NCBI GenBank assembly: GCA_002706685.1
Contig: PALV01000001.1
Coordinates: forward strand, 42,087 to 106,086
Direction: 5' to 3'
Source: Gammaproteobacteria bacterium
GTDB lineage: Bacteria > Pseudomonadota > Gammaproteobacteria > Pseudomonadales > Pseudohongiellaceae
DNA: 64,000 bases
How positions within the stretch are numbered: position 1 is the first letter of the stretch; every line of letters starts with the position of its first letter. The translations under genes and the position numbers were made by a program. Below are positions 19,285-28,729 of this stretch, one piece after another. The notes under the pieces are model-generated. The model did not search any database and was not told where the DNA came from. It saw only the letters and a program-made list of their open reading frames with translations.

Positions 19285-19959
19285 ATGGGATCATCTCGAC
19301 TGATAGCACTGGCCACACTGCTGGTAGCGCTGACAGCCTGCCAAAGTGGCTATACGCCACAGCCACGCGCAACATTTTTCCCGGCAACCGACCAGAACTA
19401 CATGCGTTCGGCGGCGCACTGGGACATGCTGGCGGCCAATGAGGCTACAATGATTGGTCAGGCACTGGACAGCAACCACCTGGTCGCCATTCGGGACACT
19501 GGCCCGGCCAGCAGCCCATTTGAACAGGCCTATCGCAATTTGCTGATATCCCAGCTGGTATCCAATGATGTCCAGGTTGCACTGAACAGCGGGTCAGCTT
19601 CACACCATATTGATTACGATATCCAGGTCGTCACGCATGAAGATCGACGCTCGCTGCGTCCTCGACCCGGCACGGCGTCCGCCACGTTCGCTATTGGTGT
19701 GTTCGCTGCCAATATACGCAACTGGACCGAGCAGGAGCTGGCACTGATCCCCGTTGGTCTGGGCCTGGACATCATCAATGCTTTGTGGCGCGACACTGAC
19801 GACGCCATCACTGAGGTCATCGTTAACTCACGCCTGCATGACGGCAATCGGATAGTAGCCGCTGATTCCCGTATCTACTACTTCAGCGCGCAGGACCAGC
19901 ACAACTACCAGGGTCAGGGACGTCAGTTCCAGGTTGTCAGCAGTCAGGGAGGTGAATAA
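19285..19959 (+). CDS. Lipoprotein of unknown function
   Basis: A 224-residue lipoprotein; lipobox VALTAC with the lipidated Cys at residue 19. An AAGGA sequence 7 nt before the ATG supports the start. The body has mixed alpha/beta character with FEQAYRNLLISQLVSNDVQV and SHHIDYDIQVVTHEDRR, reminiscent of the penicillin-binding-protein activator or FlgO-like fold in which paralogous lipoproteins share a nucleotide-binding-like core. I do not recognise a named family. It is separated by only 3 nt from the FlgO-like gene that follows, so the two lipoproteins probably work together at the outer membrane. Confidence 0.75.
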   Translation: MGSSRLIALATLLVALTACQSGYTPQPRATFFPATDQNYMRSAAHWDMLAANEATMIGQALDSNHLVAIRDTGPASSPFEQAYRNLLISQLVSNDVQVALNSGSASHHIDYDIQVVTHEDRRSLRPRPGTASATFAIGVFAANIRNWTEQELALIPVGLGLDIINALWRDTDDAITEVIVNSRLHDGNRIVAADSRIYYFSAQDQHNYQGQGRQFQVVSSQGGE

Positions 19960-19962
19960 GCA

Positions 19963-20490
19963 ATGACTCGTCGCTTCTCAAGCCTGATTCTGCTTGGCGC
20001 GCTGCTGGCACTGACTGCCTGCAGTGGCATCAAGACTTCAAACAACCGTGTTATTTCGTCTCACCATGATGCAGCGCGTTATCTGATCATGATGGCGGGT
20101 GATCAGCTCCCTGCCAACGGTCGCATGATTGCCGCCAGCTTTGCCGATGTGAATGAGTTGAGCACCTCATCGACTTTCGGCAGGATGGCCTCACAGCAAC
20201 TGGTTTCCCAGTTTGTTATTGAGGGCTTTTCCTTCGTTGAAATCCTGATGCGTGACAATATTTACATCGACAGCAATGAAGGCGAGTTTCTGTTATCACG
20301 GACAGTCAACGACATCAGCGATCAGCACAACGCACCAATTGTGCTGGTTGGCACTTATGCACCGGCCGATGAAAACGTATTTGTCACCGCCAAGCTGATT
20401 CGTACAACTGACAATGTCATCGTCGCCTCCTACGATTACGCCGTCCCCTATACCCGTGACATGCGCAATCTGCTGCGCCCCAGACGCTAA
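19963..20490 (+). CDS. FlgO-like outer membrane lipoprotein
   Basis: A 175-residue lipoprotein with lipobox LALTAC (Cys at residue 20) and a strong GGAGG ribosome binding site inside the end of the upstream gene. The body matches the FlgO domain: IAASFADVNELSTSSTFGRM, QLVSQFVIEGFSFVEILMR, then VLVGTYAPADENVFVTAKLI. FlgO was named for a Vibrio outer membrane protein that stabilises flagella, but the domain is common outside flagellar loci. No flagellar genes are in this window, so a general envelope role is more likely. Forms an operon with the preceding lipoprotein. Confidence 0.85.
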   Translation: MTRRFSSLILLGALLALTACSGIKTSNNRVISSHHDAARYLIMMAGDQLPANGRMIAASFADVNELSTSSTFGRMASQQLVSQFVIEGFSFVEILMRDNIYIDSNEGEFLLSRTVNDISDQHNAPIVLVGTYAPADENVFVTAKLIRTTDNVIVASYDYAVPYTRDMRNLLRPRR

Positions 20491-20534
20491 TCTTCTCCTC
20501 GCCATGCGGCGCTGATTGAGCTTTTTCAGGAAAT

Positions 20535-21584
20535 ATGCTTATATCAGCGCCCATGAAGATGCGGCTGATAATCATACTGACAGGGCTGCTCACGCTGGCT
20601 TCGTGTTCTGACGAACTGGCGGGCAATCGTCCATACATCCTGACGACGGCAACCACCGGCGGGGCCTACTACCCCATTGGAGTCGCCATCGCCACCATCA
20701 CCAAATCCCAGCTGGGACCGGAAGGTATTGCCCTGTCCGCGATCAGCTCAGCAGGGTCGCTGGAAAATATCAAACTGCTGCGTGACAACCAGGCCCAGTT
20801 TGCCCTGTTGCAGGGTCCTTTTGCAGCCTGGGGCTGGAATGGCGAAGGCCCCATCAGCCGCCCCCAGACTGGCCTGCGATCAGTGGCTGCCGTCTGGTTG
20901 AACGTCGAACATTTTGTCATCACCAACGATCTGGTCGAAACCGGCACCATCCGCGACCTGGACAACCTGTCAGGTGAACGCTTTGTGCTGGGTGCGCGCA
21001 ATTCCGGTGCCGAGCAGACAGGTCGTTACATTCTTGAGTCGCTGGGCATCAATTACGAAGAAAAGATGTCGCTGGCCTGGATGGGGTACGGCGGTGCAGC
21101 CAATGCCATCCAGGATGGCAATGTGGTCGGCATGAATGTCCCGGCGGGTGCGCCTGTCAGCGCGATCACCCAGGCGTTCGCACAGATGGGCGATGAGCTG
21201 ACACTTCTCAATTTCACTGAGCAGGACCTTATCGATATCAATCGGCGTTATGACCTTTGGGACTGGTACGAGTTTCCCGCGGACACCTATCCGAATCAGA
21301 GCGAGCCGGTTCGTTCCATCGCCAGCCCCAATGTGCTTGCCGCGCGTTCCGATGTGCCTGAAGAGGTGGTTTACCAGATAACCAAGACCATCTGGGAGAA
21401 CCTCAGCGCCCTGCAGGAGATACACGCCGCCACCAGGGATATGCAGTTGCAGCGCGCCGTTCGCGGACTGGGTGCTCCGCTGCATCCCGGTGCCATTCGC
21501 TACTATCGTGAGCGGGGGCTGGAAATTCCAGAACGCCTGATCATGCCAGGAGAAGATCGCCCCGCGGGCATCGATGACCTATGA
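20535..21584 (+). CDS. TAXI-family TRAP transporter solute-binding lipoprotein
   Basis: A 349-residue periplasmic binding protein of the TAXI type. The hallmark GGAYYPIGVAIATI is near the mature N-terminus, with GSLENIKLLRDNQAQFALLQ and YGGAANAIQDGNVVGMN further on. The N-terminus has the lipobox TLASC (Cys at about residue 24), so the protein is probably tethered. The ATG at 20535 has a CAGGA site close upstream; the ATG at 20553 lacks one. Its stop overlaps the start of the membrane subunit in ATGA. TAXI systems take up organic acids such as 2-oxoglutarate or glutamate-like compounds; the ligand here is not determined. Confidence 0.92.
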   Translation: MLISAPMKMRLIIILTGLLTLASCSDELAGNRPYILTTATTGGAYYPIGVAIATITKSQLGPEGIALSAISSAGSLENIKLLRDNQAQFALLQGPFAAWGWNGEGPISRPQTGLRSVAAVWLNVEHFVITNDLVETGTIRDLDNLSGERFVLGARNSGAEQTGRYILESLGINYEEKMSLAWMGYGGAANAIQDGNVVGMNVPAGAPVSAITQAFAQMGDELTLLNFTEQDLIDINRRYDLWDWYEFPADTYPNQSEPVRSIASPNVLAARSDVPEEVVYQITKTIWENLSALQEIHAATRDMQLQRAVRGLGAPLHPGAIRYYRERGLEIPERLIMPGEDRPAGIDDL

Positions 21585-23602
21585 AATCACCTTTGCTGCA
21601 ATGGGCGGCTTTCCTGTTTGCCCTGTTCCATGTCTACGTCAACGTTTTTGCCACCATCCCGGAACTGTGGTTCTCGGCCATTCACTTTGGTGGATTCGTC
21701 GCTCTTTGCGCCCTGTCTGGCAATGAAGCAACAGTCGATCACGCTGCCCCGCCACTCTGGCTGAGAACCGTCAATGTCGTGTTGGCTGCTCTGGCAGTGC
21801 TTGTCACCTGCTACATGATTTTCTTTGAAGATGCGCTGTATGCCCGCGAAGCCGAGTTCATACTGAGCGACTACCTGGTGACCGCCACAGCCGTGCTGCT
21901 GGCCATCGAGTTCACGCGGCGCACCACCGGCTGGTTCATGCCATTACTGATCATGATCTCGTTGAGCTACATCCTGTTCATGGGCCGCTATATTACTGGC
22001 GTATTCGCCTTTCCGGGACTCAGCCTGGAAACCGTCCTGTACCGCAGTTATTTCAGCGAAGAAGGCATGTTTGGCACAACAGCCAACATCTCGGCGACCT
22101 ATGTCTTCATGTTCATTCTGTTTGGCTCTTTCCTGCTCAAATCCGGCGCCGGTGACTTTATTGTCAGCTTCGCGCGCTGTCTGGCCGGCCGCTTTACCGG
22201 TGGCGCCGGATTTGTCGCGGTCATCGGCTCGGGCCTGATGGGTTCGGTTTCCGGGTCTGCAGTCGCCAATACTGTGTCCACAGGGGTCATTACCATCCCG
22301 ATGATGAAGCGATCGGGTTTCGATCCACAATTCTCGGCAGGCGTGGTGGCAGCCTCTTCCACAGGTGGCGCCCTGATGCCCCCCATCATGGGCGCAGGCG
22401 CATTTGTGATGGCCAGTTACACACAGATCCCCTACCTGCACATCATCGCCATGTCAGTGCTGCCAGCCATGCTGTACTACCTGACAGTCATGTTTTTTGT
22501 GCGTATTGAGGCCAAGCGCCTGGGTCTGTTTGCCGACAAGATCGGTGACCACGACAGCGTATGGACGGTCCTGCGTACCGGCTGGCACTTCATCATTCCG
22601 CTTGGCGTCCTGGTGGGACTGCTGATTGCTGGTTACACACCGATCAGGGCAGCTGCCGTGGCCATCCTGGCCGTGATCGCGGCATCCTGGCTGTCACCAA
22701 CCCCAATGAAATGGCAGGGCATTTTCGATGCGACCGTTGATGGTGTTCGTACCATGGTCTCCACCGCCCTGCTGCTGGTGGCTGTTGGGCTGATCATCAA
22801 TGTGGTTACCACCACAGGTGTCGGCAATGCATTTTCTTTGATGATCGTGGAATGGGCAGATGGCAGCCTGCTGATCAGCCTGGTGCTGGTCGCCATAGCC
22901 TCACTGGTACTGGGCATGGGCCTGCCGGTGACCGCCTCGTATATCGTTTTGGCTACGCTGTCGGCCCCTATCCTGTTTGACCTGATTGCCCGCGATGCGA
23001 TGATGGAAGCACTCAGTGCCCCCGACCTGCCCTCCAATGTGGTTGCGACACTCAACCTGTTTGGTGGCGACGCCATGGTCGCTCTGCGCGAAATGCCACT
23101 GGAGATGCGTCAGTTGCTGCGCGCGGAACTGCTCAGCCCCGAGCTGCTGACCGGTATGCTGCTCAGCGCCCACCTGATCATTTTCTGGCTGTCCCAGGAC
23201 AGTAACGTCACACCGCCTGTCTGTCTGGCAGCGTTTGCCGCAGCGGGTATTGCCGGCACCAAACCCATGGCCACCGGCATTACCTCCTGGAAAGTCGCTA
23301 AGGGGCTCTACCTGGTGCCGCTGCTGTTTGCCTACTCGCCGTTGATTTCCGGCACCTGGCCTGAACGTTTTTATACCTTCTTCTGGTCGTGTTTAGGGCT
23401 GTATGCTGCCGCCGGTTTACTTCAGTGGCGTCTGGACCGACCTCTGAATGCGGTAACGGCTCTGATGCTGGCTGTGGCGGCGGTGCTGCTGTTGTGGGCT
23501 CCACTTACCGTTTATCATCATATTGTTGGAGCGGCACTTCTGGCAGCCGTGGTAATCTGGCAGCGAAATCAGGATAAACTCAGTTCTGTCGCGCAGCAGT
23601 GA
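21581..23602 (+). CDS. TRAP transporter fused membrane subunit (DctQM type)
   Basis: A 673-residue protein in which the small 4-helix and the large 12-helix TRAP subunits are fused, as usual for TAXI systems. Visible landmarks are GSVSGSAVANTVSTG and STGGALMPPIMGAGAF in the DctM half, and LGMGLPVTASYIVLATL near the second repeat. A C-terminal block of extra helices follows TKPMATGITSWKVAKG. Start overlaps the stop of the solute-binding gene. Together they form a Na+-driven high-affinity importer in the inner membrane. Confidence 0.93.
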   Translation: MKSPLLQWAAFLFALFHVYVNVFATIPELWFSAIHFGGFVALCALSGNEATVDHAAPPLWLRTVNVVLAALAVLVTCYMIFFEDALYAREAEFILSDYLVTATAVLLAIEFTRRTTGWFMPLLIMISLSYILFMGRYITGVFAFPGLSLETVLYRSYFSEEGMFGTTANISATYVFMFILFGSFLLKSGAGDFIVSFARCLAGRFTGGAGFVAVIGSGLMGSVSGSAVANTVSTGVITIPMMKRSGFDPQFSAGVVAASSTGGALMPPIMGAGAFVMASYTQIPYLHIIAMSVLPAMLYYLTVMFFVRIEAKRLGLFADKIGDHDSVWTVLRTGWHFIIPLGVLVGLLIAGYTPIRAAAVAILAVIAASWLSPTPMKWQGIFDATVDGVRTMVSTALLLVAVGLIINVVTTTGVGNAFSLMIVEWADGSLLISLVLVAIASLVLGMGLPVTASYIVLATLSAPILFDLIARDAMMEALSAPDLPSNVVATLNLFGGDAMVALREMPLEMRQLLRAELLSPELLTGMLLSAHLIIFWLSQDSNVTPPVCLAAFAAAGIAGTKPMATGITSWKVAKGLYLVPLLFAYSPLISGTWPERFYTFFWSCLGLYAAAGLLQWRLDRPLNAVTALMLAVAAVLLLWAPLTVYHHIVGAALLAAVVIWQRNQDKLSSVAQQ

Positions 23603-23646
23603 TCCCGCTGCAGACGTAGTAGCCATGCCAAGGCAAGAGGCGATGC

Positions 23647-24063
23647 ATGTTTTCGGAAAAAGCATTGAACCTGGAAGAGCATGAGCTGCGTGAGACCGCG
23701 CGCGCCCTCCCACCGCCTCTAAAACACCAATACCAGTTGCTGGAACAGCGGCACCTCAAGCGTCCCTCTACCTACCGGGCACTGAACTGGGTATTTCCCA
23801 CTGGCATCCATCATTTCTACCTGCGCCGCTGGCTGCGGGGGCTTATCACACTGAGCCTGACGCTGGGGGGGCTGTATCTGGTCTATGCCTCGCAGACATC
23901 AGCCTTTGGCCTGATGGTGCTGATGGTAGTGGTCGTCATTGAAATACCGCAGTTACTTAACGCCAGACATCTCGTGCACAGCTGCAATAATCGCATCATG
24001 GCGCAATGTCTCGAGCAGGTGCAGCGCGCACACCAGGCACCTCAACAGGAGCCTGCGCCATGA
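23647..24063 (+). CDS. TM2-like small membrane protein
   Basis: A 138-residue protein. After a polar 40-residue N-terminus comes GIHHFYLRRWLRGL and two hydrophobic helices, the layout of the TM2 domain (G-H-FY-G). The C-terminus is helical and Gln-rich. A GAGGCG sequence upstream supports the ATG at 23647; an ATG 4 nt earlier is out of frame. Its stop overlaps the start of the DUF58 gene by ATGA, so it belongs to the MoxR-type operon. Function unknown. Confidence 0.75.
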   Translation: MFSEKALNLEEHELRETARALPPPLKHQYQLLEQRHLKRPSTYRALNWVFPTGIHHFYLRRWLRGLITLSLTLGGLYLVYASQTSAFGLMVLMVVVVIEIPQLLNARHLVHSCNNRIMAQCLEQVQRAHQAPQQEPAP

Positions 24064-25391
24064 GCCATATCGACCTCGCATCGCGCTATCCTGGCATTTT
24101 CAGCAACTGGCGCCGGTTGCAGCAGCGAACCCGACGCCTGCAGCCGCACATACCGATTACCACCACCGGTGTTCTGATTCTGATCGCATCACTGGCCGCG
24201 TTGCGCGGCTTTGGCTATCAGCGCATGGACCTGGTGGTGTTTGCACTGACCGTATGCGCCCTCAGCATTGTGCTGGTCAGCGCCGTGATGGTGACCGTTA
24301 CTGGCCTGTTGCTGCGCAGGCGGCTGGCAGCCACCATGAATACGCCATTGCCGGCGCTGCAGGCGGAGGCCGGTTATGCAAACGAAACCGCTTTGCAGCT
24401 ATCCGGTCACAGCTGGTTGCCCATGATGTCGCTTGAATGGCAGGTTGTTGCTCCCAGTCGCATGACAACACGCGTCGAGCTCGACCCCGATTCTGGACAA
24501 CTGGAAGAGATCATCGTGCCGGGGCATCGCTGTCTGGGCACGCAGGTCACACGCCTGTTTACGATACGCGATGTCCTTGGTCTGTGCCGCTTTTCGTGGC
24601 GGATGACACAGCCGATGTCGCTGATGGTGCTGCCCCGCACCGGCAATCTGCGTCACTTGCCACTGCTGCGCTCTATGGATTCTGAAGACGGCATACCGGA
24701 CATGCGCGGTAAGCCTGAGGGTGACCGTATGGACATTCGACGTTACGCGCCAGGCGACTCTGTCCGCGACATCATGTGGCGCGTCTACGCACGCAACAGG
24801 CACCTGAATGTTCGCCTTCCGGAAAAAAGCATGTTTCAGGCCGACCGAACGCTGGCCTACCTGTTGTCTGGTGAAAGCGATGAAGCGGCTGCTGGCGTGG
24901 CGCGTTTTGCTGTGACCAATGGCGCACTGGGTGACACCTGGATTTTCGGAGCTGACGGCAGTCCCGAGGTCGCCAGGACCGCCAATGCAGCGCTGCCGCT
25001 TATATGCGGCTCATGGCAGGCCGCAGGGCGCAGCGACAAGCCAGGAAACAATGGGTCACTCGACCACTTTCTACACAGCCAGGCGGGTAATCAGGCGGCC
25101 TGTATCGTCTTCGCGCCCGCATTGACCGGCGCCTGGGTGCAGGCCTTATCAACAACGATGCGAAAATTCACCGGCCCTTTCACGGTTGTGCTGGCAACAG
25201 ACGACCTCAGCCAACAGACCTCAGCGCCCTGGTGGCAACGCCTGTTGTTTGAGCCCGATTATCAGCAATATGGCAGCGGCCTCACTGAACTGCAGTCTCT
25301 GGCGGCGAAGTTGACCGGCGCTGGTGCCCGTGTGCTGATAGTGGATCGTCAATCTGGTCAGACTTTTGACCAGGGTCTGAAAAGGGTTTAA
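24060..25391 (+). CDS. DUF58-domain membrane protein
   Basis: A 443-residue protein with two N-terminal membrane helices (about residues 35-90), then the DUF58 core. The diagnostic block DIRRYAPGDSVRDIMWRVYA is at about residue 225, followed by NVRLPEKSMF and a von Willebrand A-like remainder. The reading frame opens 18 codons earlier, but the ATG at 24060 overlaps the previous stop and gives a normal start. DUF58 proteins accompany MoxR AAA ATPases and are thought to act as their membrane-bound adaptor. The transglutaminase-like gene follows 12 nt later. Confidence 0.9.
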   Translation: MSHIDLASRYPGIFSNWRRLQQRTRRLQPHIPITTTGVLILIASLAALRGFGYQRMDLVVFALTVCALSIVLVSAVMVTVTGLLLRRRLAATMNTPLPALQAEAGYANETALQLSGHSWLPMMSLEWQVVAPSRMTTRVELDPDSGQLEEIIVPGHRCLGTQVTRLFTIRDVLGLCRFSWRMTQPMSLMVLPRTGNLRHLPLLRSMDSEDGIPDMRGKPEGDRMDIRRYAPGDSVRDIMWRVYARNRHLNVRLPEKSMFQADRTLAYLLSGESDEAAAGVARFAVTNGALGDTWIFGADGSPEVARTANAALPLICGSWQAAGRSDKPGNNGSLDHFLHSQAGNQAACIVFAPALTGAWVQALSTTMRKFTGPFTVVLATDDLSQQTSAPWWQRLLFEPDYQQYGSGLTELQSLAAKLTGAGARVLIVDRQSGQTFDQGLKRV

Positions 25392-25403
25392 TGTCGAGGA
25401 CTT

Positions 25404-27614
25404 ATGATGTCTCACTCCGCTGCATCCCCGACAGGCAATAATTCAGCCAGGCGCGTATCCAACGCTCACCGGCTGCTGCGTGCTTTTGTGCTGGCAGGCG
25501 CCTGCTGGGTGTTAAGCACACCTCTGACGACGGTGGCCGGTTCCACAGCGGCTTTTCTGGGCTGCCTGCTGGCTTGCCTGTGGATTGACAGCCGTACAGG
25601 CACAGCCGTATTCAAGCTCAGGTCACTGGCGCTATTGGCCGGACTTGTAATTCTCACTGCGCTCGTTAGCAGCGTCGCCAACCTGCTGACCCGACAGCCA
25701 TTTCTCGCACAATGGCTGGGTGCCATGCCAGCCTTTCAGCTGGGCCAGCTGCTTTTCTGGCTGGTGCTTGCCGCAAGTGTCGGCCTGCTGCTGCGGCTAT
25801 ATGCACGACGCCATAGCTGGGGCAGTGTGCCAGAATTGCTGTTTGTGACCTGTGCATTTGTCATCTCACTTGCTGCGCATCAGCGAGGCATGATCGACCG
25901 CCCTTACTTCATCGGTGACTTTGCACTGATTCGCGGCATGGACCCATCCAACATTCTGATGGGAGTTGGTGTCGCGGCCGTGCTGACACTGACAGTCCTG
26001 TTGATGCTGGAAGGCAACCAGCGCAGGCTGCCCTACCATTTCTCGGTGCTCGCCCTGGTCTGCCTTTCTCTGCTGCTGTATGTACAGACATTCGGCATGC
26101 CCACTCCACAGATGACAGATGACCTCGGGCTGACGGGTCAGGGCGCAGGCGGTGGCTCTCAGTCCGAAAACCCGTTCCGGGATGGCGACAACGACGCCAA
26201 TGACCGGGAAGCGCCCGTCGCCATCGTGCTGTTCCGCGATGATTATGAGCCGGAAAACGGTGCCTACTATTTCCGTGAGTCTGCCTACTCCGAGTTTAAT
26301 GGCACACTGCTGTGGACAGCAGAGCGGGACGACCTGGACGTGGACCTGGTTGAACAGTTTCCCGCCAGTGAAGTATCAGTCTCCGAACACATTCCCGCGC
26401 AGGACATGCGCCGCAGTGTCACAACAACTATCGGCCTGCTGACACCACACCGCAGCCCGTTTGGGCTGGAAGCACCCGTGCGCTTTGAACCAGCGCCCAA
26501 CCCCAACAGTCTGCGCTTTACCCAGACCTATACCGTTGAGTCACTGGTGCCGCAGTTTGAGTTCCCGGACCTTATTGGCAGACGTGCCGGGTCGCCCGAT
26601 TGGACAGTCGCCCAGTGGGAACAGTATCTGGCTATGCCGGACGACCCTCGCTACGGTGAGTTTGCTGAGCATCTGGTCAGCAATATGCGCGAGGGTTTTG
26701 AGGACGACCCCTATGCCAAGGCGCTCGCCGTCAAGGCCTGGCTGGATGACAACGGTATCTACAGTCTGGAAAACCAGCACGCCTACGCGACCGACCCGGC
26801 GGCATCCTTCCTGTTTGGCGATGTAACCGGTTACTGCGTCCACTTTGCCTACGCAGCCACCTACATGTATCGCAGCCTGGGTATTCCTGCGCGGGTGGGC
26901 ATAGGCTACTCAGTCCCGGCAGACAACCGTGCCGGCGGCTCTGCATTGCTTATCCAGGCTATTCACGGCCACGCCTGGCCGGAGATTTACCTGGATGGCC
27001 TGGGCTGGGTGATTGTCGACCCAACACCGTCGCGAACATTGGTAGATATGTCCTCAGAGCCGCAGGATTCGCTGCAGCAGATGCTCGCTGACATGCTGCG
27101 TGATGACGCCAGCTTCCAGGGATTCCTGGAGCAACAGTCCCAGACCAGCGAGCTGCCATCATTCAGACAACTGCTGACAGCCCTTCTCATTGCCGCCGCA
27201 ACACTGATCATCCTGGCGTGGCTGGTGCGTCTATGGCGTGCTCAATGTCCTGCCTGGACCCCGGCCTCCGACCACTATCGAGTCCAGTTCCGCGCTGCTC
27301 TGGATACACTGGCGAGTGTCGGTGTCAGACGGCGTCGAGGTGAGAGCCGCGAAGCATTTGCGCGACGCTACGCTGCCCAGTTCCCGGCACTGCATCAGCT
27401 CACACAATGGCATCTTCAGCAGGTACCAGGCTACGCCTGGTCGCCGCAGGGTTCGCTGGCGTTGGCAGGGAAATCTGTTTCGGGACATGCCATGTCAAAT
27501 GCTGACTGGAACGGGCTGCGCAGACAGCTCGCTGCTGAAATTTCGCAGGCAGTACCACGCTGGCGTCGGCTGCTGGGAACTATTCACCCGGCACCCTGGT
27601 ACTACACACACTAA
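25404..27614 (+). CDS. TgpA-like DUF3488/transglutaminase membrane protein
   Basis: A 736-residue protein. About seven N-terminal helices (to residue 235) lead to a periplasmic transglutaminase-like domain. Its catalytic triad is visible: Cys in GYCVHFAYAATYMYRSLG, His in HGHAWPEIYL and Asp in GWVIVDPTPSR. A further helix (about residues 590-612) precedes a cytoplasmic DUF4129-like tail. This is the layout of Pseudomonas TgpA, which is essential there and linked to the cell envelope. A GAGGA upstream and tandem ATG codons mark the start. It sits between DUF58 and MoxR genes, the usual companions. Confidence 0.93.
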   Translation: MMSHSAASPTGNNSARRVSNAHRLLRAFVLAGACWVLSTPLTTVAGSTAAFLGCLLACLWIDSRTGTAVFKLRSLALLAGLVILTALVSSVANLLTRQPFLAQWLGAMPAFQLGQLLFWLVLAASVGLLLRLYARRHSWGSVPELLFVTCAFVISLAAHQRGMIDRPYFIGDFALIRGMDPSNILMGVGVAAVLTLTVLLMLEGNQRRLPYHFSVLALVCLSLLLYVQTFGMPTPQMTDDLGLTGQGAGGGSQSENPFRDGDNDANDREAPVAIVLFRDDYEPENGAYYFRESAYSEFNGTLLWTAERDDLDVDLVEQFPASEVSVSEHIPAQDMRRSVTTTIGLLTPHRSPFGLEAPVRFEPAPNPNSLRFTQTYTVESLVPQFEFPDLIGRRAGSPDWTVAQWEQYLAMPDDPRYGEFAEHLVSNMREGFEDDPYAKALAVKAWLDDNGIYSLENQHAYATDPAASFLFGDVTGYCVHFAYAATYMYRSLGIPARVGIGYSVPADNRAGGSALLIQAIHGHAWPEIYLDGLGWVIVDPTPSRTLVDMSSEPQDSLQQMLADMLRDDASFQGFLEQQSQTSELPSFRQLLTALLIAAATLIILAWLVRLWRAQCPAWTPASDHYRVQFRAALDTLASVGVRRRRGESREAFARRYAAQFPALHQLTQWHLQQVPGYAWSPQGSLALAGKSVSGHAMSNADWNGLRRQLAAEISQAVPRWRRLLGTIHPAPWYYTH

Positions 27615-27679
27615 AGCCTGACCGCGTCGGGTCAACTACAAATACAGTAAATGGTAATTTGCATATAGCGAGGATGGGC

Positions 27680-28729
27680 ATGGACACACAGGGATCTGAA
27701 CTGGAAACTTCTGCGCCGCTATCAGCCGCACAGACAGTTCTTCAGCAATTGAAGCAGGCTGTCAAAGCTCAGGTGATTGGCCGTGACGAGGTAATAGACC
27801 TGACGCTGATTGCCCTTATGGCAGATGGTCATGTGCTGTTGGAAGATTTCCCCGGATCTGGCAAAACAACGCTGGCCAAGGCACTTGGTGAAGCCATCAT
27901 TGATGATAACAAAGGGCCGGCGGCAATTGCGGAACAACCACCAATAGTGCCCTTCAGACGAATCCAGTTTACTCCAGACCTGCTGCCTTCCGATGTCACC
28001 GGCAGCTCCGTGTTTGATGCTAACGCCAATACGTTCCACTTTCGTTATGGCCCGCTGTTTGCGCATGTTGTGCTGGCAGATGAAATCAATCGCACTTCGC
28101 CCAAAGTACAATCGGCGATGCTTGAGGCCATGGGTGAAAAGCAGGTAACCGTTGACAACGTCACCTATAAACTCGATTCGCTGTTCTTTGTCATCGCCAC
28201 CCAGAACCCGCTGGATCTGGTGGGCACTTACCCTCTGCCGACGCCACAGCTTGACCGTTTTCTGTTCAAGATCACCATGGCCCATATCGATCGCGATGCC
28301 GAACTGCAGGTTCTGGACACCTGGCAGCAACGCAGAGATCACAGTCAGGAAGCTGTGAAAGTCAGCCGCAGCGACATTCTTGCTGCGCGGCGCAGCATCG
28401 ATGAACAGGTACATATTGCCCAGGCCATAAAAACTGCCCTGGTCGATATCTCGCGCAGACTTCGCGATGACGAGCGTGTGCTGCAGGGCAACTCCACTCG
28501 CAGCCTGGTGCTGATCCTGCCCGCGCTGCAGGTACTGGCCACACTACGCGGGCGCGCTTACGTCAGTGCCGAGGATCTTGAGACACTGCTGCCGCATGTA
28601 CTGGCCCATCGGGTCGAACTGGCGCCCGGCATTGCCGATTTCAACAAAGTGCTCCGGGACTGTATGCGCGAGCCGATGGAGCAACTGGCACGCAGCACAT
28701 TAAAGAAGGCAACCGCGACCACTGCATGA
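27680..28729 (+). CDS. MoxR-family AAA ATPase
   Basis: A 349-residue AAA+ ATPase. Walker A PGSGKTT is at about residues 58-64, Walker B VVLADEIN at 130-137 and sensor 1 in ATQNPLD; the C-terminal lid with RSLVLILPALQ is typical of MoxR. The reading frame can be extended to a TTG at 27659 or an ATG at 27674, but the GAGG at 27670-27673 abuts the latter and is correctly spaced (6 nt) from the ATG at 27680. MoxR proteins work as chaperones with a DUF58 partner, encoded here two genes upstream. The stop overlaps the next start (ATGA). Confidence 0.93.
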   Translation: MDTQGSELETSAPLSAAQTVLQQLKQAVKAQVIGRDEVIDLTLIALMADGHVLLEDFPGSGKTTLAKALGEAIIDDNKGPAAIAEQPPIVPFRRIQFTPDLLPSDVTGSSVFDANANTFHFRYGPLFAHVVLADEINRTSPKVQSAMLEAMGEKQVTVDNVTYKLDSLFFVIATQNPLDLVGTYPLPTPQLDRFLFKITMAHIDRDAELQVLDTWQQRRDHSQEAVKVSRSDILAARRSIDEQVHIAQAIKTALVDISRRLRDDERVLQGNSTRSLVLILPALQVLATLRGRAYVSAEDLETLLPHVLAHRVELAPGIADFNKVLRDCMREPMEQLARSTLKKATATTA

